Origin: Xiphydria camelus
Taxonomy: Eukaryota; Arthropoda; Insecta; Hymenoptera; Xiphydriidae
DNA length: 64,000 nucleotides
Assembly: GCA_963678675.1 (NCBI GenBank)
Contig: OY783198.1
Coordinates: 19,578,684 to 19,642,683 of the forward strand
Direction: 5' to 3'
Under the pieces are notes generated by a model. It saw nothing but the letters and a program-made list of their open reading frames with translations. It was not told the DNA's origin and made no database searches. Positions 1 to 11,438 of the stretch are shown here, one piece after another (the first letter of the stretch is position 1; each line of letters begins with the position of its first letter). The position numbers were made by a program, and so were the translations under genes.

Positions 1-3000
1 TATGAAGTTCTAAAAGAAAATCAAAAAATCCTCTGGGCAATTACTTCCCATCGACCCTGACAACTCTCCCTCCCTACTCTCCCCCAGGCCCTCGTTAAAT
101 ACAAGCGACAAAGTTAAAACGCTTGCCGTTGGTACACCTTGTCCGCGTACAAAGGCCCGGCTACACAATACACAGTTTACCCGTCAAAGATCGAAACCTG
201 GGAAGAGACAGATAACGCGCGTGTGTGTACGCGCCAAAAGAGGATGCGGGTTCGGTAGGCGATTTCTGGCTAGCCGAATGCGAGAAGGAAGGGAGATCCC
301 ACGGATACTCGCACACACGGGGAACCCTGATACGTCGCGCCGGTGTACGAATTGTAGGAACGCACACGCGCGCGCGCGCGCCCTACATCCATTTCCGCGC
401 GTCAACCCCGCGAATCAATTGCGAAATCACAATTCAGAAACGCGTCGACGACGACGTCGTCGTCGTCGCTGAGGTACGTATACGGGGGGATTCCTCGGAA
501 GCGCGCAGGCGTCGCGACGCCTGTAATAATCATTTCGGTAGGTGTGAACGAAATATCCGCTCGGCCGGCTGGTGGGAGGACGACTGCGGGGGTGAACGCG
601 AGCGAGAGGAGGACTGCGCATGTCGCGCGAGCGAAGGGGTTGATCGGCGCAAGCGCGGATTCACCTTTACCTACTCGCGATCCCTCCACTCCCCCTTTCG
701 ACCCGGTTCGCGCAATCCTTTCGCGCGCGCGTCCCTCCCTTTGCGTCCTGCCACCCCCTCCTCTATCTCACCGTCTCTCCCTCCCTCTCCCTCTCTCGCG
801 CCTTACCCCTTCGCCACGCTCATTGTTCGCGCGTGTCACGCACCGGCAGGGGAAACCATCTGACGATTTCCTGCTGGCACCTGGGGTTCCCTCCTTTTTT
901 TTTTACTTCCACCTATTCAGTTTTTATCCCCCGGCCCGCCGATTCGCTAACGACCCGGCGACGTGCGAGACGTCGCTCGCACCTGATTCGCGACGATGGT
1001 GGGAGATCGGTGCGCCGTGGAATCGCCGCGATATCGCGTGGACATACAGGGGTACGAGTGACTCGTCTCCGGGCGGGATCGTCATTGATCTTGAACCGCG
1101 ATTATCTCCGTTCTCGTGCGGTTTTCGGCTATGTTGGTGTACAACTTTTTTAAAGGTCCAAGTGTTGGCTTCGAAAAAGTTCTATATAAAAATAGCCAAA
1201 AAGTGAACCGACGAGGAGATAATCGGCTCTTGAGCGAGTCCCCCGCGAACGGAGTTTCGTCGTTCTATTTTACTCGGACAAATGTAAATTCCTCTTCGTC
1301 TCCGCGCTTCCTGGCGAAAATCGGAATAGTTGAGGAACACGCGAGGAAAATCACGCGCCCACGCGGTACGCGCAGCGTCGAACGGGCGGCGCTCGCGCAC
1401 CTGACGCAGCGCCGTCGTGGTTGGCGCGCCTCGTACACGCGTATACGGGAGAGAAGTCAGAGACTCCTGCCGTAAGGCCGCCCTTAAGCGCGCGCGTAAG
1501 AGTCGCGAAATTATTACACGCGGGGGACGTTAGTATCGCTCGTTGGCGCGAGATTATCGTCCCGGTGAGATTATTAATATTTAACGATCGGCGAGTTTCC
1601 GTCTGGGGAAAGCGCGTGGTGCCGAAGATATTTATAAGCATCGTATGACGCGGCCGAGCGCCGATGACGCGGAGCGCGAGGTAATCGTATCCGTTTAATT
1701 GGACGTATGTTTCTTTTACGAGATTGTGGGTGTAGGTATACATTTTTACGTAAATCAATCGGGGTCATCGGAGGAGTAGTAGCAGGAGGCACGGCGCACA
1801 TGCGGTAATGAGCGTAACGAGGTGCGAGAGACCGAAAATTCGGAACAGTGTCGCGAGACGCCAAGTGCAAGCAACGTTGTAGGCTGGGCCACACCTGTGG
1901 ATAACGTTCGTCCCGCGGCGACACCTTCTTGCATAGACCGAGATAACAGTTTATTAACGGTTAATAAATGTAACTTTAAATACGGCGGAATAAGTATTTC
2001 GTTGGGTGAAGAAAATATCATGTCTCACACAGCCCTTATTTATTTCACTTTAGAGGAAATGGGAAAAATTTGAGCGGAAAAAGGGACAATTTTGATTAAG
2101 ACAGATTTACCAGAAATTAAAAACGTGCAGTGGTTTCAAAAAATAACAATCTTTAGGATGAAACACCAATATTTATTAAGCGAATGAAGGGTGTTTTTAT
2201 AACTTAAAAATGTAGGTATATCTCGTGCCAAGTAAGATGAACCCGAGTATAAATAAATATCTAGTTAACGAATATCAACTTGATTCGATAAAATGTTTAT
2301 TTCGCCATATTTTTAAAGAAACCTTTATTAGCTATGTGAATAAATTGTCTTCTCGGTGCAAAAGCTACGAAAATACGAGCCTCTCTCTCTCTCTCTCTCT
2401 CTCTCTCGCAGACAATTGCAGCAGGTCTATCGCGCCGCGCGACGCCAACCCCCCGTATATCTATACGCGAAGGAAGAAATCAAGTTTTTCTACATTCTCA
2501 AAGGCCTCCAGTGTAACGCGTTATTGCATGAATCATTTGTTTTGTCTTAACTGTTTAGGTTAATTAGACGGGTCCCGCTTTGACGGGTGAGTCAGCCCGC
2601 ACGTGAGTCGCGTATGGTATAACGTCCACGAAAACGTGCCTCGAGAAATGCCCTTTTTTCGCGAGCAAAGTTCTAGTGGAAAAATTGGCCCAACGAGATT
2701 CTCATTCCGATTCTTCCACGTCCAAGTTTTCGCGGAACTCGACGGAGGACTCCGCGCGCTCTTCGCACGACCTGTCCAATTGTGTCGCACGTCGAAGCGA
2801 CAATCGCGCGCGATGGCTCGCTCGCCTCCAAATCTCCCACGCGACTCTGCGCTAATCGTGTTTCGTTCCTTGTTCGAGAGAACTTTCGAGGCGAGACTGC
2901 AGGCGAATACATGCTTGCGGACGAACGGAATTCGTGAGAGCTTTATTCATCGCAAGGTTTTGTTTGAAAAAAAAACCGTGTGCAACATTTGTATTTTTAA

Positions 3001-3281
3001 TATACTTTTATATACTTAAAGCTTTCTTCCAAGGTGTCATTATGAAAATTAATATATCTCCTTAAGAAATGAACTTTTCACATTTCATAACAGAGTTTAT
3101 TAATTTTCATAATCACGTACCGGTACGTACGAGCTGTATATACAATTATATTAAATTTAAGACACATTTGTTTACGGTGAATAGTGCTTTAACGACTGCT
3201 GCAGGGGATAAAAAAATCCTCTGAATATCCTTGAAAATGAAATAAAAATGGAAAGAGAAAGAAAGAGAGTGAGAGAGAAAT
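1..3281. other. intergenic, CpG-rich then AT-rich, no gene seen
   Basis: Positions 1-1900 are CpG-rich and single-copy by eye. They contain a self-complementary GAC/GTC triplet run at 441-470 and many overlapping chance ORFs on both strands with no recognisable domain. From 1900 to 3281 the base composition turns AT-rich. A purine tract lies at 3246-3280. I see no conserved coding signature. Confidence 0.6.
2381..2407. repeat. (CT)n microsatellite
   Basis: An uninterrupted CT dinucleotide run of about 13 units. It is the longest CT run on this side of vvl and is likely polymorphic. Confidence 0.95.
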
Positions 3282-3519
3282 CTGGTTAAAGGAGCCATAT
3301 TTTAACCTGAAATCATGGTCGATTTTGGAGTCAATCACGATTTCATAATTCTTCGAAGTAGTGAAGTTTTGGTCACCTATGGTAACAAGAGATTACGATT
3401 GCTGTAACCGGATCAACCTGCAGTATAGTCGACTGATGTCTTCAATTTTCTTTTATGTAGTTGACATCACCATGCAGTAATATAATATCGATCTACTTTT
3501 CTGATTAATCAAACCATAA
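3282..3519. mobile_element. family K dispersed repeat, copy 1
   Basis: It starts with TCTGGTTAAAGGAGCC and ends with CTGATTAATCAAACCAT, which are roughly inverse. A second copy at 14779-15030 shares the interior phrases TGGTCGATTTTGG, AGTTGA(C/T)A and TGCAGTRATATWAT in the same order. Two diverged copies 11 kb apart indicate a dispersed non-autonomous element rather than unique sequence. No coding capacity. Confidence 0.65.
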
Positions 3520-3913
3520 AAAGACCGAAAAATACATTTAAAATGCACTGAGAAAAAAAAGTCGCAATCGATCAAGCTCTCAAATAAATACTTCGTTATT
3601 TCCAAATGATTTATCGTCGGTTTTCGAATATTCGGCGAGTTAGAAACGATCCCAGAAATCTCTGAACGACCGAGCAAAAAATCGCTCCAACGACATTTAG
3701 GTATAGATCTCGCCTCGCGCGCCTCGTCGCGTTTCCCAAAATCAGATATGCCAAGGTCGAGCGTTCCTACGTAAAACCAGCCCGAGAAGGTCACGGTCGG
3801 ATCGATACGCCGGGCGATTAACCGCGAATCGAGCACCATAAAGAGTCCATAAACAATAGGCGCTCCACGCGAAAGTACGCGTTAACGGGGAGATTACTCG
3901 TTCGTGCGACAAC

Positions 3914-4425
3914 TGCACGGAGAAAAATGCATTTGAAATGAAGAGTACTGAGTGCCCAGATTCTGGCGCTGAATATCCAGATTCTGGCGTTTTAAGTGAC
4001 CGACTGCGAGGTACTGGAGTGACAACTCGAATTTTTTGCAAAATATTGCAATACAAAATAGCATTTATTAGCATATTTTAAAACAATTTGGCATTTTCTG
4101 CAATACAGTTAACTTGCATACAGAGGAAAGTAAAGTACTGTTTTTCTTATTCTTCAATTACTATTTCTCCTTTTTCTCTATATGTCCGTTGGTTGTATTG
4201 CAAAAAATACCAAATTATTTTTAAATATGCGATATTTTACTGATTCTTGCAGGGGAATGATATACTATTTTGTATGGCAATATTTTGCAAGAACTCAAAT
4301 TGTCTTTCCAGTACCTACCTACCACACAGTCGATCACACAAAATGCCAAAATCTGGGTACCTGCTCAGTACCAGAATCTGGGAATCCAGTGCTCTTCATT
4401 CCAAATCAATTTTTCTACGCGTGCG
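3914..4425. mobile_element. ~510 bp foldback element
   Basis: The two halves are imperfect inverse copies. The left half begins GCACGGAGAAAAATGCATTT and carries TGCCCAGATTCTGG, AATTTTTTGCAAAATATTGC and TTTAAAACAATTTGG. The right half carries their complements in reverse order and ends at AATTTTTCTACGCGTGCG. The terminal GGAGAAAAAT resembles the ends of families G and J. No ORF of note. A single CACTGAGAAAAAAAA terminus also lies just upstream at about 3545. Confidence 0.75.
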
Positions 4426-7400
4426 CGTAAGGATTTCGAGTAATAGATGAGCACGTGAGATACCGCGATGTGGTCAAGCGAAATAATAAATACGAACTCC
4501 GGTGATTATTGTATATTTTCATCTCGTTTATTAATTAAAATTCTGTAGTAATTTAGTTTCTGCCATTTTCTAACAAAACGTTACCACTCGCCAAATTTGT
4601 GTTGTTTATTTTACGTTAATAATAATTAATATTTAATATAATAATATACAGGGAAATCGAGGGATCGGCGGTGGGGAGGAACGGGGGGAAGGGCGGGGAG
4701 GATGAGTTCTCGGTCGAGTATGTGAGCTCGTGTGTGTCCACCTGTCACGATGTGTCTATATACATATATTATATGATCGGTACGGCGTGTGTGTCCCGTC
4801 GTGTTTCGTGTATCTTCGAGTTGGCTAATATCGACAAATGTGTGTGTGTGTGTGTGTATTCATAGGTACAGTGTGGTTCGTTTTACGTGAGGAAGGGCTC
4901 TATACACGTGAAATTGAAGAGTTTAATTAGCTAAGGCTCTAAGTGCCAAAACTTAACGAATCGAGACAACAGCTTTCGAAGCTTTGGTTAACCCGTATTA
5001 CAACAACGTATCACAATAACGATCTGGGAGGAGGGAGCGAGCCGATCATTTTCGTCTCCGCGGAGAATTCGACGGGACGCGATCGAGTGTCTTTTATTGC
5101 ACTACAGAGCGAGAGCGCGCGCGCCCTTATCCTGCAGGGGTAGGACTCTCGATATACTCCGGCTTCCTTTTCTTTCCCTCCTCTCGGTCTCCGGCTGCGC
5201 GATGCGCGCGCGAGAAGGAAGCCCCTCCGGAAGCGTCGCGACCTCCGCCGAAAACGATCCCCCTCCCCCTCCCGCCCCCCGCCACTTATTTATCTTTTGG
5301 CACTCTCTCTCTCTCCATAATTCAACTCTTCAATTGCCGCCGAAATATGCTTACAACTTTGTTTACATACTCATTTATTGTATTTCTCTCCATCCAGCTT
5401 GCGCTCCTCCCGCTCGACCATTTCATTTCTTTAAATTTATTTACAAACAAGAGTAGGTACGGCTCCTAAACGGCTAGTCGATCGCATTCGCAAAGTGTAT
5501 GTATAATTCTCGTCTTCTCTCCCTCCTCGCGCACGCTTCGCCATTACTAAACATTAATCCCCGTCCGATCGGTCGTATATCACCCACGATGCTCTCTCTC
5601 TCGCTCTCTACACACGTTTCATTAAAATAACAAAAACCAAAGTACGCTATAACGAACGATTCGAATCGCGCTCTGCCAATGCGCGCTTCCTTCCTCCTCT
5701 TTTTTTTTGTCGTTTTGCTTCGCTTGCGCCCACCGAAATTTGTCTTCTCTCGTAATAATATAAACAAAAATATTACAATGCTCTTTACCTTTAATAATTA
5801 TAATAATTAGATAAATTTCCTTTCTAAGATAAAGGTTTCGATTCGACCGGGATGGGAGGGTGTGGGGGAGTGTAAATTGTTTGGTTGGATGCGGTCGATT
5901 GATTTACTGGTCGCGGTTGACGGGCCGCGCGGTTTGTCTCTACCGGTGTGAACAACTGATAAATCTTTCGTTCGCGCGCTCCTCCCGCGTCACTTTGCTC
6001 TTTCGCGTCCCCGAAATCGCGCGCGCGTACGTTCGGTAATTCTGATCTTCGCGAGGCGTCGCGCGAGAAAGTCGCAAGATTTCGCAAAGCGCGAAAGTCC
6101 ATCGCGACCGATTTCACTTTGGGTCGCGCAAAGGGATTTCGATCCTGAGACCTGTAAGTGTCGGGGATAAAGAGTGGAAATTCAGAAAAAAAGTCCTGGG
6201 ATGTCATTAGCAAAGCGTGATCAAGGAGAATTGAGAAACGGATATGACCCTTAATGACCTTTAAACGGCGACAGGTGAGAGTAAGAGGGACACATTGGAA
6301 AATCGATGGGGTACACTTCAACCGCGACTGTTTCCTTATACCTGGGTCGTCGAAATTCATGTAACGCTTTTTCAGAAACCTCGTCTCAATCCATAAAAAT
6401 TTTGTATAACGACACGGACGAGAAGTTCTACAGTCGAGGTTGAAGTGCACACTATACCGCGTGGTTTGGGAGAAAAATTGATCAGATTCAAAGAAACGTT
6501 TGTTTCGGAAGGGCTTAACAAACATCTTATTTCGCTCAATTGACTACAAGCGTGATCTAAGCTCATTTCATTTGGATCAAGTCGATATCTGCTTGAGTAA
6601 AATAAAGTATTCGTCAAAAACCATCCGAAGAAACATTTATTTCGATTTAAATGCCATTACGTACGCCGCGACATTGCCAATCTCTTCGCGGCGATCCAGC
6701 GTAAAAGTGACTTCGGAGTAGGAGAAAATTTCAGAAAAAAAGAGAGGAAAAAGACCGCGACGAACGTTCCGAGAGTTTGCCCGCATATATGTAAATAATC
6801 GACCCCACGACCGCGAGCGGCGCGCTTTCGCGATCAGAATTACCGAACGCGTCCGAGCGACCCGACGACGCACCCCATACGAAGGAAGCACGCTCGGCGC
6901 CGCTGATTCCGCGAGAGGACGTAAAAAATAAAAACTTCAAGAAAACCGCACGGTCCACCGCCGTCGAATAAAAACACCTTCCCTTCGTCATCGAATAGTT
7001 AAACTATACCGTCAACGCGTTCTCGCATCACTTGTCGCTCCCTTCCGCTTTGTCACACAATTTCCGTATATATATACATATATGTACATATATATATAAA
7101 TATATCTACATATACATATAAATATATATATATATGTATAATGTCCCTAGTATGTACAGAACTCAGAGAGAACCGCGTATCCTTTCTTTTTCCCCCATGC
7201 ACTCGCGTCGCAATAAAACTTCGATCGTCGAGAGAAAAATAAAATAATACTAATATTATACACAAATATAATAATGTGAAGCCCGGTGCGGGGCCGATTG
7301 CAGTGCGAGACGGATGCGCGCGACGAGATTCAGCTTCCGGCGCACCGTCGGCCGAGAGGAAGAAACGCGAATGACCGACGTTCGGGTGGCGCCGACGACC

Positions 7401-7725
7401 ATCACCCCCCATCACCAAGTAACAAACAAAAAAATCCGAGGAACAAACAAATAAGGAACACCAACAACCCGGGCGAAATTCTCGTGCAAAATTTCTCGTC
7501 CGATCGTTCGCCGATAACTCGCTCTCTTTCTCCCTCCTCCCCTTTCCCCCTCGGCGTTCCGGGAAGAAATCGGCAAGATTACATCGCGCGGCAACCTTCC
7601 GCTCCCGACTCGCCGCGCGCCAGGGATAAACGACCGACGCGCGACGACGCGTTTAGCGGGCGAACGGAATCGCCCGTCGTTCCGACGAGTGCAGCGCGGG
7701 GAACGATCAGCGCGCTTTGCTTTGG
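4426..7725. other. unique DNA downstream of vvl
   Basis: It holds simple repeats: TG at 4839-4857 and a TATA/TACATA-rich tract at 7067-7140. A small inverted repeat (GTACACTTCAACC near 6314, its complement near 6440) is also present. AATAAA hexamers on the minus strand at 4605-4610, 5374-5379, 5436-5441 and 6636-6641 could be distal vvl poly(A) signals if the 3'UTR is very long. No gene recognised. Confidence 0.5.
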
Positions 7726-8477
7726 CAGGGTGTCTAGCGGAATCAGAATTTGAAATTCCTTGATTTTTACAGAATTGACGGGCCCAATATGTGTACTTTT
7801 CCCTGACTAGTCTAAAGTTATTCTTTTGCGTTACTAAAGCAATCAATGAACTCGGATTCTAAACTCGATGATTGATTCGTTACGATAAATTGAAAATAGT
7901 TTGAAGAATAAAACAAGACGGACTCGGTAACGTGTGTTGCACTCTCAACATCTCGACCGATAAGTCGATGAGATATATTGTGCGCCGTGGGTAGAAGCGA
8001 GTTGATTGGAGTAATTTTACATACAGGGTGTTCGCGCTCAGACTCCGAGGACGGATAGAATATATTTCGAATTTGGCTGCGTACGTGAAGCAATAGCGGC
8101 TCGATTAGACTCCCTTGTTATCACTGCAGCCATCTATTAATTAACGGGAGAGCTAACCGAGTCGCCATTGGTTCACGTATGCGGTAGATTCGAAATATGC
8201 TCCATCTAATCTCGGGGCCTGGGAGTGAACACCCTGTATAGCTGACCAGGGCCCAATAAGAACATACACTTTTCGAACATTCGGAATTACAGTAGCGTGG
8301 CAACGCGATACAGCAGCAGAGACTCGCAATTTTCAACAACCCGATTTCCGTAAAAGCCGTTCTAAAGACTTTGAGAAAATAATCCAGGAAAATTTCAGGA
8401 TTCCCTGATTTTTCCAGAAATGTCAAATTCCCTGACAATTCCAGGTTTTCCAAATTTGCCTGATCGCTAGACACCCC
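7726..8477. mobile_element. ~750 bp element with CAGGGTGTCTAGC ends, interrupted
   Basis: The left end CAGGGTGTCTAGCGGAATC matches the inverse of the right end GATCGCTAGACACCCCG. Subterminal sequence rich in AATTCCCTGATTTTT is repeated on the right. The element is split by an independent TA-flanked foldback at 8022-8238. No transposase is visible. It lies in the 3' flank of vvl. Confidence 0.75.
8022..8238. mobile_element. nested foldback, TACAGGGTGTTC ends
   Basis: The ends TACAGGGTGTTCGCGCTC and GGGAGTGAACACCCTGTA are inverse. The arms continue inward (ATATTTCGAAT, GCTGCGTACGTGAA and CGAGTTAG-like matches). TA flanks both ends, as in Tc1/mariner insertions. It is inserted inside the 7726-8477 element and so is younger than it. 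Confidence 0.8.
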
Positions 8478-9030
8478 GTTCGGCTCTATACATCTTTCCT
8501 TTCCTTCAACGGAGGCGCGGGGGAGTGTCAGGAACGACCGCAATCGCGGCAAAGAATTTCGCGGCGCGGCGGATGACGAAGAAAAGGACGGAACGAGGGA
8601 ACCAAGGTCACCGAAAAAAAAAAAAAAAACGCGACTCCCATTGTGCACTCGGCCCCGCGCGGGGATCAATAATGGATCAAACTGTCAATAATAATATCGA
8701 ATAATAATAATAATATATCTAGAATCTTTCGACATCTTTGCGTTTATATTTTCATATATATATATATATATACTTACTTTATACAGAAGGGGTATTTCGT
8801 AGGAGAGGGGGTTGTGTTGTCGTGCGTCGTGCTAAGTCGCTCGTCATTCTTTCTGTGTTTCTGTCTTTTGTCTCTTTTTTCGCGTTCGCTTCGCGTGTGA
8901 CGCGCGACGACGCATGCTCACTTAACATTACTAGCTTTATCTGGTACATTATTTACAGTCCATATTTACTTATGTTACATCATTCGCCGGAGCGTTTGCC
9001 CGAAGCAAATTCCGGCGAGCACTCTCCTCC
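8478..9030. other. unique DNA with A16 tract and AT microsatellites
   Basis: It contains an A16 homopolymer at 8614-8629, AAT trinucleotide repeats at 8686-8717 and an AT run at 8754-8772. No gene recognised. It lies just beyond the predicted vvl poly(A) site. Confidence 0.6.
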
Positions 9031-9108
9031 GCACGCACACAAACGCACACGCACACACGCGCACGCGGGGTGGTTGGTGCATGCGCGCGTTGCTATTTTT
9101 GTTTTAAT
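9031..9108 (-). terminator. candidate vvl poly(A) site
   Basis: Reading on the minus strand, an ATTAAA hexamer at 9108-9103 is followed 35-75 nt later by a long GT-rich tract (complement of the CACACA-rich run at 9031-9066). That is the usual layout of a metazoan cleavage site, with the cut expected near 9080-9090. It would give vvl a 3'UTR of about 1 kb. Transcript data are needed to exclude the distal AATAAA signals. Confidence 0.4.
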
Positions 9109-10082
9109 ATATATTTAACGCATCTCTCGCCTCCGACGCACCCGCACCACCGTCGACGGTCCGTTTCGTCTTCCCCTCCCGCGGATCTTCTCTTTTAACG
9201 ATTCGTCACCGAACTCTCATTTGCATCACACTCGGGGAACTCGCCGTCGCCGAGTCGTCCGCGACGGCTTCCTTCCCCCCATGCCCGTGTCGCCGCCGAA
9301 AATCCTTCCCGTCCCTCGGTGGAGCACTGCATCCCTCCAACGTCGGCCCGCGCCGGGGAAACGATCCGTGGCGTCGCGCGACGGCGAGTTCCGGACTCGC
9401 GGCGCTTTCTCTCCCTCCTCGCGAAGAACTCTCGTCGGCGAAGCGACGGAACGGGCGAGAGCGCGCGACGAGCGGAGGAGACGACACCGCGTCAAACTCT
9501 GCCCCGATGGCGAGCAGAGTCCGGAAGATCGGTCTCGTCGGTATCACTGACTCCGCGACGAACGGTCGCGCCACTTGATTTTGCGCGCGGGACGAAGAAG
9601 CTTCCGTTTCTTTCCCCGCGGAACGCGCGACGGTTCACGAGCGACGGGATGGCAGCGTTTCGGTTTTCCGGGCGACTCCTATCCCCGGAGTATTTGCGCG
9701 TGAAACTCGTGCGTATTCGTCGCCGCAGAACGACGGCGACGTTGACGACGATACCAGAGTCCGACGATTCCAGGGTGCGTCGCGTTTTGGTACTTGACGT
9801 GTGTACAGCCTCCCCTTTCAGTACCGATTACGGCCTTCCCTCTCAACCCCTTAATTCTCCGTCCACGTTTACACATCCATCAGCAGCGACGGCGGCGGCG
9901 GCGGCATCCACATAACAAGCAGTTGTGGCAGCCGAGCCCCTTCGCAACGCCAGCTACGACGTGGAGTAGCTCGTCCGGGCCTGGAGGTAATGGTGGTAGA
10001 ACGGCGGCAGCCCCTCCGCGGGGGAGGAGTGATTCGCCTGAGAGGTGATCGCGAGGCCTAACGGGGGAGGCCCTGGCGAACG
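9109..10082 (-). other. probable vvl 3'UTR
   Basis: The interval between the vvl stop codon and the candidate poly(A) site is CpG-rich and unique, with no repeat or splice-like boundary. Long open frames on both strands (for example 9319-9915) run through it, but they are compositional and lack domains. Confidence 0.45.
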
Positions 10083-11438
10083 CTAGTGCGCCGCAAGGGA
10101 GTGTGCCGTGAGACCCTGGGGGCTCAGCATGGGTGGACTGTGGCTGTGGCCCATCGGCGAGCCGTGCAGGTGGTCCTGCGGGTGGTAGCTCTGGTGCAGG
10201 CCGCCCTGACCCTGGTGACCCGGCGGCATGCCCTCCATCATCCCGTCGCCGAGCGTGTTCGGCGGCGTCATCCTCTTCTCCTTCTGCCGTCGGTTGCAGA
10301 ACCACACCCGCACCACCTCCTTCTCCAGCTGCAGGCTGTCCGCCAGCGACGTGATCTCCTGGGCCGACGGCTTCGGCTGCTTGTGGAAGTGCTGCTCGAG
10401 CGCGCCCTTCACCGACACCTCGATCGACGTGCGCTTTTTCCGCTTGCGGCCCTGCGCGGCGATCTTGTCGATGCTGGTCGGCGAGCCGGTCGTGGAGTCC
10501 GCCTCCTCCAGCCACTTTTGCAGGAGCGGCTTCAGCTTGCACATGTTCTTGAAGGAGAGCTGGAGCGCCTCGAACCTGCATATCGTCGTTTGCGAGAAGA
10601 CGTTGCCGTAGAGGGTGCCGAGCGCGAGGCCGACGTCGGCCTGGGTGAAGCCGAGCTTGATCCTGCGTTGCTTGAACTGCTTGGCGAACGCCTCGAGGTC
10701 GTCCGAGGTCGGCGTGTCCTCCTCGCCGGCGCTGTGATCCCTGTCGAGCGGGTGTCCCGGGTGCAGGGGATGTCCCGCCGGAGGGCTGTGATTGTGCGCG
10801 TCCCTGAGGTGGTGCGGCAGGCCGGCTTGATGATTGTGCAGCTGATGGGGATGCTGGTGCGGGTGCTGGTGGAGCATCCCGTTCATGGCCGCGTGGTACT
10901 GCTGGAGGGTCGTGGGCGATGCGGCGCCGCCGCTGGGGTTGTAGTGCGCGGACGGGACGACGGGCGCGTGCCAGGAGTGCGGCGAGGCCATGCCGGGCGA
11001 TTGGTGCGGGCCCCGATGGTGCATGCCCTGAACGGAATCGCCGGCGGAGGACACCGCGGTGAGCGGTTTCACGTCGAGCGTGGTGTTCCCCTGATGGGGA
11101 TGGTGATGGGGATGGTGAGGCGTGTGGTGCATCCCCATCGACGCGGCCCAAGGGTCGCTCCCCGGCTGCAGGCTGACCCACGGGTTCGCCGAGGAGAGGC
11201 TGGCCGGATGGGAGAGGCCGTTGGGCGACGGGGACGACGACACCTGGTGATGGTGATGGTGGTGATGGTGGTGCTGCGGCGCGGGCATGTACTTCATCTC
11301 GCCCGCGTCCGCCGCGCTGCGGGGCGAGCCCGAGGAATATCCTCCCACTGCGATGTTCATCCCGATCCCGGATCCCGAACCACCGTCCAGGTCGGATGAC
11401 ACTGCGCTACTAACCGGCATGTACGTGGTAGCAGCCAT
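10083..11438 (-). CDS. vvl: POU class III transcription factor, ventral veins lacking/drifter
   Basis: A 451-residue single-exon protein with the domain order of POU-III factors. The N-terminal half is rich in His, Pro, Gly and Ser, with nine consecutive His at 56-64 and repeated HP/HQ pairs. The POU-specific domain is about residues 239-313 ([20 protein letters not shown] through LQKWLEEAD). A short linker with [15 protein letters not shown] precedes the POU homeodomain at 331-390, which begins [10 protein letters not shown] and has recognition helix [11 protein letters not shown]. The tail is His/Pro/Met-rich. Family members are nuclear proteins that bind octamer-like DNA and direct tracheal, neural and (in moths) silk-gland gene expression. 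An in-frame TAG lies directly before this ATG, so no upstream in-frame start exists. Lack of introns matches insect vvl and other POU-III genes. Long antisense ORFs over it are shadows. Confidence 0.97.
   Translation of the reverse strand: MAATTYMPVSSAVSSDLDGGSGSGIGMNIAVGGYSSGSPRSAADAGEMKYMPAPQHHHHHHHHHQVSSSPSPNGLSHPASLSSANPWVSLQPGSDPWAASMGMHHTPHHPHHHPHQGNTTLDVKPLTAVSSAGDSVQGMHHRGPHQSPGMASPHSWHAPVVPSAHYNPSGGAASPTTLQQYHAAMNGMLHQHPHQHPHQLHNHQAGLPHHLRDAHNHSPPAGHPLHPGHPLDRDHSAGEEDTPTSDDLEAFAKQFKQRRIKLGFTQADVGLALGTLYGNVFSQTTICRFEALQLSFKNMCKLKPLLQKWLEEADSTTGSPTSIDKIAAQGRKRKKRTSIEVSVKGALEQHFHKQPKPSAQEITSLADSLQLEKEVVRVWFCNRRQKEKRMTPPNTLGDGMMEGMPPGHQGQGGLHQSYHPQDHLHGSPMGHSHSPPMLSPQGLTAHSLAAH

Noticed and set aside
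441..470. GAC/GTC self-complementary triplet run
   Set aside because: A short simple repeat. Nothing suggests function.
225..1206. Overlapping ORFs of 200+ codons near the left edge
   Set aside because: CpG-rich DNA lacks stop codons by composition. There is no domain, splice pattern or consistent codon bias.
9880..11181. 433-codon minus-strand ORF overlapping vvl
   Set aside because: It is an alternative frame of vvl. The POU domains are in the other frame, and this one is Pro/Ala/Arg compositional.
10086..11399. 437-codon plus-strand ORF opposite vvl
   Set aside because: It is the antisense shadow of the GC-rich vvl coding sequence, with Arg/Val/Leu-rich content and no domain.
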